Counted from the stretch's first letter, positions 1 to 8,733 are shown. The stretch: 55,029 nucleotides of DNA from GYS-P2D sp964414425 (GCA_964414425.1 CAYPWL010000025.1:1-55029); one strand, 5' to 3'. Notes: generated by a model not told the origin, from the sequence alone. Made by a program: numbers and translations.

Positions 1-2451
1 GTTCAACAAAAAGAACGAGATCAAGCCCGAAAGGAAGCGGAGAAGGCCCGAGAGGAAGAGAAAAAAGCTCGTAAGAAAGCCAAGAAGGATCGAGAGAAAA
101 ATGGATCAAGAAAGCGTAAAGCTCGAGAAGTCATAGAAGACGCTAAAGAAAAAGCAACAGGCATCACCGATAAAATCGAAGGTATCGCTTCGAACGATGT
201 ATCTCTCGAAGCGGCTCCAACCGAACTTGATGAGGATGAAGCTTACTTAAAATCAATCGAGGAAGAGAAGAAGAATAAGAAGAAGCTTACCGAAAATCCT
301 TTTGATGCAGGATTCCTTAAGCATGGACCTGCCTACTACGAAGGCATGATGTGGCTCTCCAAGTCATATATCAAAAGAGACAAATGGCTTGATGCGAAAT
401 ACTATTTAGATAAGATAGTAGAAGATGGTTTTGCCACAAAAGAAATCTTGGCTGAGTCACATATCGTAAGAGCAGACATGCATATCAAAATGAAAGACTA
501 CAACGAGGCCTTAAAGAGTCTCGACGTGGCAATTGAGGCTAATAAAAACAAAGAATTAAGAGCTCGCTTAACCTTTATCAAAGGACAGATTCATCAGATT
601 AAAGGCAATGCTGCACAGGCGAGTGAGGCATTTTCAGCAGTAGACGACTACAAGCCTTCATTTGAGATGGAGCTACATGCAGAGATGAATCAGTTACGCA
701 ATGGATGGGCCGCAGGAACAACCACCAGTGACGCAGCCATCAAAAAACTCAAAAGATTATCCAACGAAAGTAAAAACGAGCCGTACTTAGGCTCTATATA
801 CTTTACTCAAGCCGAGATACTCTTAGCTGATGGACGCACATCTGAAGCTTTTGAAAAATTCAATGAAGCACTTGCCAATAGTAGCGGCACTAACAAAACA
901 GAAATATATAATAGGCTTGCCACGCTCTACTTGTCACGTGAAGAGTATGTCAACGCTAAAAACTATTTTGATAGCACCTTGACTATCATGCCTAAAGCCG
1001 ATGAGCGGTACCCAACTGTCGAGAGATACGCTACCAATCTTAAGAGTATCGCTAGTAACATCCGCATCATAGAGTTCAAGGATAGTCTCTTAAGACTGGG
1101 TAATCTAAGTCCGAGACAATTAGAAGCTTATGCGCTGGAGGAAGCTAAAAAATTGAAAGAACAGCAAGAAAAACAAGCCGAAGAAGGCAATCAGATATCA
1201 ATTACGACCTCTGTATCTTCCGGTAATAGCCGATTCTTCGCTTATAATCCCTCTACTGTACTCAAGGGTCGTCAAGACTTCAACAAACGTTGGGGCTCTC
1301 GACCACTCGAAGACAACTGGCGCCGATCTAACAAAAGCTCCTCTGAAATAGATGAAGAGCTTGATGTTGTTGTAGTAGAAGAGGAAGTCGATTATACCGA
1401 AGAAATCAATAAAATCATTAGAGATATTCCTACGGATGAGGCATCTCAAGCAAAGGCTAATGCACAGATAGAACAGGCCTTGTTTGAACTGGGCACGGGT
1501 TTTAGAACTTATATAGAAAACTATTCTAAGTCTAATGAGACCCTCACAGAGCTCTTAGAGCGATATCCTGATACGGAGCATCGAGTAGAGGCGTACTACT
1601 ATCTACATCTCAACCATGTGGATCTCAACGATCAGAATAAAGCAGATATCTATAAAAGAAAGCTGATCGGTGAATTTCCTAATTCGCCTTTTGCAATATT
1701 TCTCACAGATCCAAGCAACGAGAAAGCCTTGTTGACTGATGAAAAGAAAATTGAGCTGTACTACGAAAATACCTATGAAGAATTTGAGGCTGGCAATTTT
1801 CAGTTAGTGTTCGATAGACTTGAGCAAGGCAGAAAGGACTTTGGCCAAGAGCATAAGTTAGCTGCTAAGTTTGATCTCTTACGTGCTATGGCTATCGGTA
1901 ACATCGATGGTCAAAATGAATATATCAACGCACTAAGAGGAGTAATCCTCAAGCATAATAATACAGATGAACAAACCTACGCTCGAGAAATGATGCGTTT
2001 CTTAAGAGGAGACCAAGAAGCTTTTGGTGAGCAGTCGGCGGACCAGGATGTATCTAAGTATAAGGTCGAAAAAGATAAGCTACACTACGTTATATTCTTA
2101 CTCTATGGAGGTGATGGCAACCTGGTGAATGACTTTAAGACGGAGCTTAATAAATACAATGCTGAGACATTTGCTCAATTAAGAATCCGATCTACGAGCT
2201 TGTTTCTTAATCAAGAAAACAAGACTCACTTGGTATTACTTAGGAGATTTAGCAACGCAGAGCAGGCCATGGAATACTACCATCAGTTCAATGCAGACTC
2301 AGAAACTATATTTGATGGGTCTGAATACTCCTATGATCTATATGCTGTAAACCAACTCAACTACCGTGAGATCATCACCAGTAAGTCGGCTAATGCGTAC
2401 CGTGTATTCTTTGAGGCCAACTACTTGAACGATAGCGCTGAGGATAAGTAG
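1..2451 (+). CDS. sprE: SprE/PorW-like TPR lipoprotein of gliding and type IX secretion (3' part, 5' end outside window)
   Basis: The frame is open from base 1, so the gene starts upstream of the window and 816 residues are visible. The first 60 or so visible residues are extremely rich in Lys, Glu and Arg and are probably a charged helical linker. After that come helical TPR-like repeats (pairs with ALKSLDVAIEAN and EAFEKFNEAL character), an acidic stretch near the middle, and a C-terminal domain beginning about KDKLHYVIFLLYGG that is typical of SprE/PorW proteins. SprE is an outer-membrane lipoprotein needed for gliding and T9SS secretion. Its lipobox cannot be seen because the N-terminus is missing. 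It is convergent with an AtpI-like gene. Two porP/sprF genes lie 1.2-3.5 kb away, which supports the assignment. The name is inferred from architecture and context. Confidence 0.72.
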   Translation, partial: VQQKERDQARKEAEKAREEEKKARKKAKKDREKNGSRKRKAREVIEDAKEKATGITDKIEGIASNDVSLEAAPTELDEDEAYLKSIEEEKKNKKKLTENPFDAGFLKHGPAYYEGMMWLSKSYIKRDKWLDAKYYLDKIVEDGFATKEILAESHIVRADMHIKMKDYNEALKSLDVAIEANKNKELRARLTFIKGQIHQIKGNAAQASEAFSAVDDYKPSFEMELHAEMNQLRNGWAAGTTTSDAAIKKLKRLSNESKNEPYLGSIYFTQAEILLADGRTSEAFEKFNEALANSSGTNKTEIYNRLATLYLSREEYVNAKNYFDSTLTIMPKADERYPTVERYATNLKSIASNIRIIEFKDSLLRLGNLSPRQLEAYALEEAKKLKEQQEKQAEEGNQISITTSVSSGNSRFFAYNPSTVLKGRQDFNKRWGSRPLEDNWRRSNKSSSEIDEELDVVVVEEEVDYTEEINKIIRDIPTDEASQAKANAQIEQALFELGTGFRTYIENYSKSNETLTELLERYPDTEHRVEAYYYLHLNHVDLNDQNKADIYKRKLIGEFPNSPFAIFLTDPSNEKALLTDEKKIELYYENTYEEFEAGNFQLVFDRLEQGRKDFGQEHKLAAKFDLLRAMAIGNIDGQNEYINALRGVILKHNNTDEQTYAREMMRFLRGDQEAFGEQSADQDVSKYKVEKDKLHYVIFLLYGGDGNLVNDFKTELNKYNAETFAQLRIRSTSLFLNQENKTHLVLLRRFSNAEQAMEYYHQFNADSETIFDGSEYSYDLYAVNQLNYREIITSKSANAYRVFFEANYLNDSAEDK

Positions 2452-2466
2452 CCTTGCTGATGTGTG

Positions 2467-2850
2467 TTAGAATTTGGTCTTCTTAGCCAGTATGGTCAGG
2501 AAATACACCTCATATATGGTGTAGATGGCATAAACCATCAAGTACAAAAGGATATGGTGGTTGTTGCTCGGCTTATAGTAATGGGCCCAGCCCACTAAAA
2601 AACCCAGCGACATCATTAATTTAATCAAGAATGAGGCGGACACCAACCCAAAAAACGAGTAGTTCGTAGTACTATTAGATATGCGCTGTGCGGCAAAAAA
2701 AATCCCAACACAAAAGATAACATAGAGCGCAACTGATATCGACGTTAATAGATGTAAGTGGTCAGGTGAATCGCTAATAAATACAAAACTCAATCCGAGT
2801 AGTACCGCAGAGATCAGAGACATATGAATTGCAAGGTCTTTTACACTCAT
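2467..2850 (-). CDS. Four-helix membrane protein, AtpI-like
   Basis: 127 residues with four hydrophobic segments (about 8-26, 34-54, 63-88 and 100-122) and a short basic C-terminus ending KKTKF. It begins 6 bp after the AtpZ-like gene, so the two are almost certainly translated from one message. In Bacteroidota, small four-helix proteins of this type usually sit between AtpZ and the F1Fo ATP synthase genes, and AtpI is thought to help assemble the c-ring. No ATP synthase structural gene follows here, because the next gene downstream is the convergent sprE-like gene. I see no catalytic motif. The AtpI role is inferred from position only, and an unrelated small membrane protein is possible. Confidence 0.6.
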   Translation of the reverse strand: MSVKDLAIHMSLISAVLLGLSFVFISDSPDHLHLLTSISVALYVIFCVGIFFAAQRISNSTTNYSFFGLVSASFLIKLMMSLGFLVGWAHYYKPSNNHHILLYLMVYAIYTIYEVYFLTILAKKTKF

Positions 2851-2856
2851 TGTCTA

Positions 2857-3051
2857 TTAGTATAAATCCTTGATCAACTTATAAAATATCGCAAAAAGAA
2901 AAAGAATCATTAAGGAAATCGCTACGTAGGGTTGCGGCGAACCTATCAGTCCATCTATATAACCTCCTAAAAACCATCCTACCAGGAGTAAAACGAACAT
3001 CTGGGATACCAGTCCTATATACTTAAGATACTCCTGTGAGGGTTTAGCCAT
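2857..3051 (-). CDS. AtpZ/AtpI-family two-helix membrane protein
   Basis: A 64-residue protein with two transmembrane helices: VSQMFVLLLVGWFLGGYID (about 15-33) and PQPYVAISLMILFLFAIFY (about 39-57). The GxxxGxxxD pattern in helix 1 (GWFLGGYIDG) is the hallmark of the AtpZ/AtpI family (putative F1Fo-ATPase subunit, proposed with AtpI to form a Mg/Ca import channel or help rotor assembly). The start ATG follows the bactofilin stop by 20 bp and the stop is 6 bp before the next gene, so bactofilin-atpZ-atpI form an operon. The family call is good. The link to ATP synthase is knowledge of the family, since the synthase genes are not in the window. Confidence 0.72.
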   Translation of the reverse strand: MAKPSQEYLKYIGLVSQMFVLLLVGWFLGGYIDGLIGSPQPYVAISLMILFLFAIFYKLIKDLY

Positions 3052-3071
3052 GGCAATTGTGCTGGTTATGG

Positions 3072-3491
3072 CTATACTGATTTTTTCGTATTAGCTGGGA
3101 CGATCTTCTGGCCGCCCATATTACACTTGACGTTAAAGATTGCACCGGGCTGTACCATCAATTTAGCGGTATCGATTTCTCCAGCAATCTTAGCTGATTC
3201 TTTTACTTGAAGTAGTTCTTTTACTCTAATGGTCCCTTCTATACTTCCTTCGATTACTGCATTCTGACAATCGATCTGACCTTTGATCATACCCTTGGGG
3301 CCGAGTATTAACTTTCCTGCACAACTTAAGTTGCCTTCTAATGTGCCATCAATTCTCATATCATTCTGAGCATTTAGATCGCCGACGAGCTTTGTGCCTT
3401 GACCTAAACTGTTGATACCTCCTTGTCCAGAGCTATCAGTAGATGCAGATGCCATATTGCTATTTTCTTTCTTTGAGCTATTACCAAACAT
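3072..3491 (-). CDS. Bactofilin family cytoskeletal protein
   Basis: 139 residues. A disordered, Ser/Gly/Asn-rich N-terminus (about 1-28) leads into the bactofilin (DUF583, polymer-forming) domain at about 30-125, a right-handed beta-helix. The regularly spaced short hydrophobic repeats are visible: GTKLVGDLNAQNDMRIDGTL, then GNLSCAGKLILGPKGMIKG, then QIDCQNAVIEGSIEG, then TIRVKELLQVKESAKIAG. Bactofilins polymerise without nucleotide and anchor cell-shape or envelope machinery to the membrane. The first gene of a minus-strand operon with the AtpZ/AtpI-like genes, an arrangement often seen in Bacteroidota. Length is normal for the family. Confidence 0.9.
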   Translation of the reverse strand: MFGNSSKKENSNMASASTDSSGQGGINSLGQGTKLVGDLNAQNDMRIDGTLEGNLSCAGKLILGPKGMIKGQIDCQNAVIEGSIEGTIRVKELLQVKESAKIAGEIDTAKLMVQPGAIFNVKCNMGGQKIVPANTKKSV

Positions 3492-3620
3492 AGTTAACTT
3501 GTCTTGAGCGGATTAACCCTTAAACATAGGTTCTTCCAAATCAAAAGATAAGCTAATACTCAGGACATCAACTAAGTATTTACACCAATATTTGATATAA
3601 TTTATATCCTAATGTGTTCT

Positions 3621-4676
3621 TTAGAATACTGGGCAGAATACGCCGCTATTCACTTTGCCAAACAAGTAACTGAGTGATAGCTCAAAAGATCCATTACCTG
3701 GCGATGAAGCACTCAATCCAGATACGTTGTAATCATAGCTCAGACCGATACCATATACATCGTAATCAAGTCTTGCTGCAACGATCACAGCATCTGAGTG
3801 TACTCCTCCAGTGATCTCTGTGCCGACTCTATACCAAGCACCAATCTCGAAAAACTGTCCGAAATCAGTGCCAAATGTGGAGTTTAAAGATCCTGTTTTA
3901 AATCTTACACTGGCCCCACCATTCAATTCTGTATGAGGACCTTGCTTCAAATAAATGAAGTTTGGTTTAACACTGATCTTTCTATTTACTGGATACTCGC
4001 CACCAAGATGAGCTGTAAGTCTTGAGAATAATAGTTCCTCTGTGTTGAGGAAAGATACATTAGGCTGATTAAGGTGATGTAGTGCAACACCTCCAAATAT
4101 ATTTTTGCGATCGCCTAAGTTACTGAACCACATCAATCCTCCGGATACATCTGGGTATGTGATATTAGTATTGGGAATAGCTTCGGCAGCTCCTTGACTT
4201 GGGTCGAACTCTGCATTGCCATTTACTTGTGTCAACCATCTGAAGTCACCAGTTCTTACTCTGCGTTGAGTGATGCCTGCATCGGCACCAAAAGATATAT
4301 AGTGCGACTGTCTTCTATTGCCAGCAATCTTCTTGCTAAATGAAAATGATAATCTTGCTTGAGTCGAGCCAAAGCTCGTCTCTCCGGCAACATCACTCCA
4401 TAACGTGCCTCCTACTCCGACATAATCCTCTTGACCCACTGAGAGTCTCCTATCATATGATGCAGAATAAGTGTTGAAAGCGGCTGAGCCTACAGCTCCT
4501 GCCCATTGGTTGCGATAATTAATCACCACTCGCTGTCCAGCATTAATCAAGCCAGTCATGGCCGGATTAAGATTGAGCGGGGATGAATAAAATTGTGAAA
4601 AGTGAATGTCTTGTCCATTCATGCCGAATGAGCAAAGTAACATTACAATCGAAATTAGTGTAGTCTTTTGGATCAT
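3621..4676 (-). CDS. PorP/SprF family type IX secretion outer-membrane protein (copy 1)
   Basis: 351 residues with a clear signal peptide (MIQKTTLISIVMLLCSFGMNG) followed by QDIHFSQFYSSPLNLNPAMTG, the signature at the mature N-terminus of PorP/SprF proteins. The rest is alternating beta-strand sequence with many aromatic and Gly residues, consistent with an outer-membrane beta-barrel, ending in a strand and VFCPVF. PorP/SprF proteins work with T9SS in surface delivery of adhesins and some are co-transcribed with the large substrate they export, but no giant adhesin is next to this one. It lies 81 bp after a second PorP, and the two share most of the N-terminal signature and the YNRNQWA-type block, so they arose by tandem duplication. 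Confidence 0.88.
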   Translation of the reverse strand: MIQKTTLISIVMLLCSFGMNGQDIHFSQFYSSPLNLNPAMTGLINAGQRVVINYRNQWAGAVGSAAFNTYSASYDRRLSVGQEDYVGVGGTLWSDVAGETSFGSTQARLSFSFSKKIAGNRRQSHYISFGADAGITQRRVRTGDFRWLTQVNGNAEFDPSQGAAEAIPNTNITYPDVSGGLMWFSNLGDRKNIFGGVALHHLNQPNVSFLNTEELLFSRLTAHLGGEYPVNRKISVKPNFIYLKQGPHTELNGGASVRFKTGSLNSTFGTDFGQFFEIGAWYRVGTEITGGVHSDAVIVAARLDYDVYGIGLSYDYNVSGLSASSPGNGSFELSLSYLFGKVNSGVFCPVF

Positions 4677-4724
4677 GATAGGGTTTTTTAGTATAGCCTG
4701 TCGATTATAATGACATTCTTTTTT

Positions 4725-4744
4725 GTAAACTACCCTACGTTTAC
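4725..4744. other. Inverted repeat between the two PorP genes
   Basis: GTAAAC and GTTTAC, 6-bp arms with an 8-bp spacer, lie 14-33 bp after the stop of PorP copy 2 on the minus strand. On that strand the hairpin is followed by A residues rather than T, so it is not a classical terminator for the upstream gene. It could be a processing or stability hairpin, or chance. Confidence 0.25.
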
Positions 4745-4757
4745 CAGTAATTATTTC

Positions 4758-5846
4758 TTAAAATCTTGGACTTAAGTAACCTTTGAAATTAGGATCGAAT
4801 AATAAATAGGTCAAAGACAGTTCAAAAGCACCATTGGCTGTAGCTGCTTGACTTAAGCTTGAGGTATTGAAATCATAGCTAAATCCGATGCTGTAATTAC
4901 TAAAAGAAAACTTAGAATAAATTACCAATGCATCATTGCCAATAGACGTGGATGTCCCTCCATTAGGAGAAGCATTCTTTACGATACGGCCCCACAAGCC
5001 CAACTCAAAGAAATCTTTTACCCCTTCGTACTCTCCTGTATTAAATCTCACTGCAGAGCCCGGGAGAATCTCAAGATGTGGCCCTTGAGAAATATAGACG
5101 ATGTTAGGAACTAATGATATGATTCTATTGAGCCTATACTCACCGCCAGCGTGTATCGTCAATCTCGAAAACAAACTTTCTTGTCTGTTTAAGAAGCTGA
5201 TGTTCGCTTGATTTAAGTGGTGTAGTGCCGCTCCGATGTAAAAACTATTTTCATCTTGATCTAATCCATAGATTACAATACCTCCATTGATATCTGGATA
5301 TAAGAAACTGCCGTTGGGTATGATTTCATTAAATCCTGCTGAGGGATCAAACTGACCATTAGTCACTTGTGACGGCCATCTCAAGTCGCCTGGCGTCAAT
5401 CTCCTCTGCGTTATACCTGCGTCAGCACCGATAGAAAGATAAATACCTGACTTGCGCAGATTTTTTCTGACTTGCTTACCCCAGCTACCTGCGATCTTGC
5501 GGGTATAGGCAAATGATACTCGGGCTTGTGTGGTTCCAAAGTTTGAATCACCGGCAACATCATTATATAATGTACCTCCGATACCTATGAAGTCTGTTGT
5601 TCCTACTTCTACACGTTTGTCGTATGATCCAGAGAATGTATTGTAAGCACTCGATCCAGCAATAGCCGCCCACTGATTACGATAATGTACCGTGACTCGC
5701 TGCTCCGCATTCATGATACCCGTTAAGGCCGGATTGAGATTTAGCGGTGAATGGTAGAACTGAGAAAAATGTATATCCTGAGACCTAAGTTCTTCAGTAA
5801 GACCTAAAGACGTGATCAATAGTACAACGACTATCAAAGTCTTCAA
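4758..5846 (-). CDS. PorP/SprF family type IX secretion outer-membrane protein (copy 2)
   Basis: Mature part begins QDIHFSQFYHSPLNLNPALT, nearly identical to the neighbouring PorP copy, and the rest has the same barrel-like strand pattern, with an insertion around residues 105-125 (GSWGKQVRKNLRKSG) not found in copy 1. No ATG is available. The open frame reaches a TTG at 5912, but the TTG at 5846 gives a compact signal peptide (MKTLIVVVLLITSLG) and about 362 residues, matching copy 1 better, so I prefer it. The start is uncertain. It is divergent from the GSCFA gene across an intergenic region with a conspicuous inverted repeat. Confidence 0.85.
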   Translation of the reverse strand: MKTLIVVVLLITSLGLTEELRSQDIHFSQFYHSPLNLNPALTGIMNAEQRVTVHYRNQWAAIAGSSAYNTFSGSYDKRVEVGTTDFIGIGGTLYNDVAGDSNFGTTQARVSFAYTRKIAGSWGKQVRKNLRKSGIYLSIGADAGITQRRLTPGDLRWPSQVTNGQFDPSAGFNEIIPNGSFLYPDINGGIVIYGLDQDENSFYIGAALHHLNQANISFLNRQESLFSRLTIHAGGEYRLNRIISLVPNIVYISQGPHLEILPGSAVRFNTGEYEGVKDFFELGLWGRIVKNASPNGGTSTSIGNDALVIYSKFSFSNYSIGFSYDFNTSSLSQAATANGAFELSLTYLLFDPNFKGYLSPRF

Positions 5847-5933
5847 TAAAGTATAGAACCTGTTTAAAATCAAAATCAGTGTATTTAAACTACGAAAACG
5901 TGACCCACTCAATCTAACGACTCACTGAAATCA

Positions 5934-5964
5934 TTATTATTAGGTGAATATATACCAATAATAA
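5934..5964. promoter_or_regulatory. Inverted repeat in the PorP/GSCFA divergent promoter region
   Basis: Arms TTATTATTaGGT (5934-5945) and ACCaATAATAA (5954-5964) are complementary except for one extra A, with an 8-bp AT-rich spacer. It ends 11 bp before the GSCFA start and lies about 20 bp from the earliest possible PorP start. This is the place and shape expected of an operator for a dimeric regulator, but no regulator is identified. Confidence 0.35.
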
Positions 5965-5975
5965 GTCAACCCTGT

Positions 5976-6968
5976 ATGGACGTTAGAACAAAATTGAAAA
6001 TTGAGCAATCACCTGACAAAATAGATTTAAAGTCTTCAATAGTTACCATTGGGTCTTGCTTCGCTCAAAATATGCACACTGCCCTGAGCAATGACAAATT
6101 TAATGTTTATCACAATCCTTTTGGCACTTTATATAATCCAGTCAGTATAAGTCAACTCCTCAACGCTACCCTCAACAATCTTAAACTTGACAAATCCTTA
6201 TTCATCAGTAGAGACGCCATGAGTGTTCACTACCATTATCATTCCGATTTTAAGGCCTCAAGTGTTACAGGTCTTCAAAATCGCTACGAACAATACAATA
6301 ACGCATTGCGCAGTCAACTCGTTAATGGAAATGTGTTAATAATCACACTCGGGACAGCTTCAATATTCAGACACACTACTTACGACTGCATAGTTACAAA
6401 TTGTCACAAGCAAGCATCATCGCTTTTTGAACGAAATATGCTAAGCATACATCAGATTAAAGAGGCACTCACTGCATGTCTGACATCATTATTCAATCTG
6501 AATAGTACAGTGAAAGTTATTCTCACAGTGAGCCCAGTGAGGCATGTACGCGACAATCTGATTACTAATAGCCTGAGTAAAGCACGATTAATCACGGCTT
6601 GCCATTATATGGCATCAGAGATAGATAGGATCGATTACTTTCCTTCTTATGAAATCATGGTTGACGACCTCAGAGATTATAGATACTACCAGAAAGACCT
6701 GATCCATCCCAATGAGATCGCTTTAGAGTATATCTATGATCTCTTTCAGCAGCGATATTTTGATGCTCATCTGTCACAGACACTACTGGAGATACGTAAA
6801 ATCAGAAGTGGTCTGAAGCACAAGCCCTTTAATCCTAACTCAGAGCAATATCATAAGTTTCTTGCAGATCTCTTAGATAAGTGCGAGCAATATGAGCAGA
6901 CTATAGAACTTGATTATTCGAAAGAGAAAGCAGAGTTGCAGCGGAGACTTAGAGATCTAAACGCCTGA
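5976..6968 (+). CDS. GSCFA domain protein
   Basis: 330 residues. The family-defining motif appears as TIGSCFAQNM at about residues 25-34, followed by NPFGTLYNPVSI, both diagnostic of GSCFA proteins. Further conserved blocks are IITLGTASIFR, VSPVRHVRDN and DLIHPNEIALEYIYDLF, which fit the SGNH-hydrolase-like architecture (Ser near the N-terminus, late Asp/His pair in the DLIHPN block). The family is common in Bacteroidota and the substrate is unknown; an esterase or acyl-transfer role on envelope glycans is a guess. No signal peptide, so cytoplasmic. The 3' end overlaps the convergent amidohydrolase by 20 bp. Confidence 0.85.
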   Translation: MDVRTKLKIEQSPDKIDLKSSIVTIGSCFAQNMHTALSNDKFNVYHNPFGTLYNPVSISQLLNATLNNLKLDKSLFISRDAMSVHYHYHSDFKASSVTGLQNRYEQYNNALRSQLVNGNVLIITLGTASIFRHTTYDCIVTNCHKQASSLFERNMLSIHQIKEALTACLTSLFNLNSTVKVILTVSPVRHVRDNLITNSLSKARLITACHYMASEIDRIDYFPSYEIMVDDLRDYRYYQKDLIHPNEIALEYIYDLFQQRYFDAHLSQTLLEIRKIRSGLKHKPFNPNSEQYHKFLADLLDKCEQYEQTIELDYSKEKAELQRRLRDLNA

Positions 6969-8130
6969 TAGAGCGTGCACCTTGAAGATCAAAATTATTG
7001 GATATAACATCCACATCTATGAGGTTTATCCCAGGTGATTTATCCCGAGCAATAGACCCCAGTCGATCATCATACTTCAAGGCTTTTGCCCCATTGTAGG
7101 TGGCCCATTTTAATAGCTCCCGATCCGCAACTTTAGATTGATATTTCTTAATCGTCTTGATTTCTTCTAAGATGCTCAACCGCCAGTTACTGCTCAGACT
7201 ATCTGTACCTACACACATATTGACTCCAGCCTCAATGAATGTCTGATAGCGAGGTAAGCTGTTTTCGATATATAGATTGGCATTGGGACAGGTGACCCAG
7301 TATACGTTGTCGGACCATTGTGTGGCTCGAGTTAAGTCGATCGCGTCTGTCTGAGTGTTATGGACCATCAGCGTATGGTTAGCTGGGTTCATATGACTCA
7401 TGGCATAGTCTATGGATCGCTGACCCGTCTTACGAAATTGATCCAAGGGTATCCCAAAGTTTTTGTAGAAATCAATAAATCCACCCGATTTACTTTTGAA
7501 CAATTCATTTTCTGCGGCAAGCTCCTGATTGTGTATGCTGACTACAGCATTGTTATCATTGACCTTGTTAATCATACCATACAAACTCTTACTTACCGAA
7601 TATGGCGCATGAGGGACACAACTCACTCGATTATGTCCTTTACGAGATTGCCCCAGGTAGACTTCGTGATATTGCTCAAAGTTTGCAGCTGCCTGATCCT
7701 CCTGTAGAAAATCAAACATCTCAACGAATGTGTAATAACTTATAGGTGAAGATTCCTTAATCGAAAAAGTATCCAGCTTATTGGAGATATCACCTACGGC
7801 GACTATCCCATTGTCAATCATCTGTTGATCGGCATTCTTAATAGCCTGCGAGACCAGTTCTTCAGGGAACTCTCGTAGCGTAACGACATTCTTAATGAAA
7901 TCTATTAAACCTGTGCCAGTATCAATAGCTCCCAGTAAGTGCGATAACTCTAAATGGCAATGCGCATTGACAAATCCAGGGCATATTACCCCTGAAAATT
8001 TTTGTATATCATTTTCTGAAGAGTTGGGGTATACACCTTCTATACGGCTACCATCCATAAGGATATGATGATCCACCCACTCCTGTCCATCGCACGAGAC
8101 GATTAGATCAGCGGAAAGCCTTTTAATCAC
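6949..8130 (-). CDS. Amidohydrolase family deaminase (possible aminofutalosine or SAH/MTA-type deaminase)
   Basis: About 393 residues of the metal-dependent amidohydrolase superfamily, deaminase branch. Metal and substrate residues are visible: NAHCHLELSH (HxH), VSIHNQE and MVHNTQTD His residues, and GTDSLSSN with the late Asp followed by the usual Ser-Asn. The N- and C-terminal parts form the composite beta-sandwich. The early HxH-LELSH form resembles aminofutalosine deaminase of the futalosine menaquinone pathway, but S-adenosylhomocysteine, 5'-methylthioadenosine or other substrates cannot be excluded. Start: the longest frame begins at a TTG (8139); I prefer GTG at 8130, which gives MIKRLSADLIV and overlaps the regulator gene by 8 bp. 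Translationally coupled to that GbsR/MarR gene. Confidence 0.75.
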   Translation of the reverse strand: MIKRLSADLIVSCDGQEWVDHHILMDGSRIEGVYPNSSENDIQKFSGVICPGFVNAHCHLELSHLLGAIDTGTGLIDFIKNVVTLREFPEELVSQAIKNADQQMIDNGIVAVGDISNKLDTFSIKESSPISYYTFVEMFDFLQEDQAAANFEQYHEVYLGQSRKGHNRVSCVPHAPYSVSKSLYGMINKVNDNNAVVSIHNQELAAENELFKSKSGGFIDFYKNFGIPLDQFRKTGQRSIDYAMSHMNPANHTLMVHNTQTDAIDLTRATQWSDNVYWVTCPNANLYIENSLPRYQTFIEAGVNMCVGTDSLSSNWRLSILEEIKTIKKYQSKVADRELLKWATYNGAKALKYDDRLGSIARDKSPGINLIDVDVISNNFDLQGARSIRRLDL

Positions 8131-8617
8131 GGAATGCAATATTAGAGAACCAGTCCATTTTAGAACTGGAGATTACGTTGAACGCCCGATCGACCTTATC
8201 TGTGTAGATTCCTATTTTGTTGATTACGGTACAGAATTCATTTGAATCAGGACACAATGGTTGAACCTCTTTTAAGTCATCTACCAACTTACTTAGTGGG
8301 TCAAATTCTTTTTTCTTCCGATTTTCTATTACAATCTTGAAGACCTCATTGAGATCTTTCTGGGCTTCGTAATAATCTTTTCTGTCTCCCGGTATGTGCC
8401 TCTTTTCAATTAGGCGCCATTCAACTAAAGCCCTAAGATTCATGTTGGCATTTCCTCTCGATATCTGGAGCTGCGCCATAATGTCATCAGCACAAAGGTT
8501 TCTACAAGAGACAAGCATTAGCGCATGTATATGACCCATCGTTTTATTCACTCCCCAATTACTACATAGGACTCCCCACTCTTGAATAAACTTCTCTTTC
8601 GCGCTCTGTAATTCCAT
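8123..8617 (-). CDS. GbsR/MarR family transcriptional regulator
   Basis: 164 residues. A winged-helix DNA-binding domain is seen at about 35-95: GHIHALMLVSCRNLCADDIM, then MAQLQISRGNANMNLRAL (recognition helix), then WRLIEKRHIPGDRKDYYEA (wing). The GDRKDYYEA block is typical of the GbsR-like branch. C-terminal residues 100-164 are helical and should dimerise. Cys residues at about 18, 33 and 37 could be redox- or ligand-sensing but this is speculation. It is the first gene of a two-gene operon with the amidohydrolase and overlaps it, so it probably controls that operon in response to a related metabolite. Confidence 0.82.
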   Translation of the reverse strand: MELQSAKEKFIQEWGVLCSNWGVNKTMGHIHALMLVSCRNLCADDIMAQLQISRGNANMNLRALVEWRLIEKRHIPGDRKDYYEAQKDLNEVFKIVIENRKKKEFDPLSKLVDDLKEVQPLCPDSNEFCTVINKIGIYTDKVDRAFNVISSSKMDWFSNIAFRD

Positions 8618-8635
8618 TATTTAGTAAAAACTATA

Positions 8636-8643
8636 CAAATGTA
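8636..8643 (-). promoter_or_regulatory. Candidate -7 box of the GbsR/MarR-amidohydrolase operon
   Basis: On the minus strand the sequence is TACATTTG, a full match to the Bacteroidota -7 element TAnnTTTG, 18 bp before the ATG at 8617. A TTTG lies only 15 bp further upstream, closer than the usual 18-21 bp, so the call is moderate. Confidence 0.4.
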
Positions 8644-8733
8644 AATATAAGATTCCGCCAAATTGTTTAAATGTTGGGGTCAAAAAGATAAACAAACGTT
8701 AAATAAAAAAGAAGTCTGATGCTTAATTGATGG

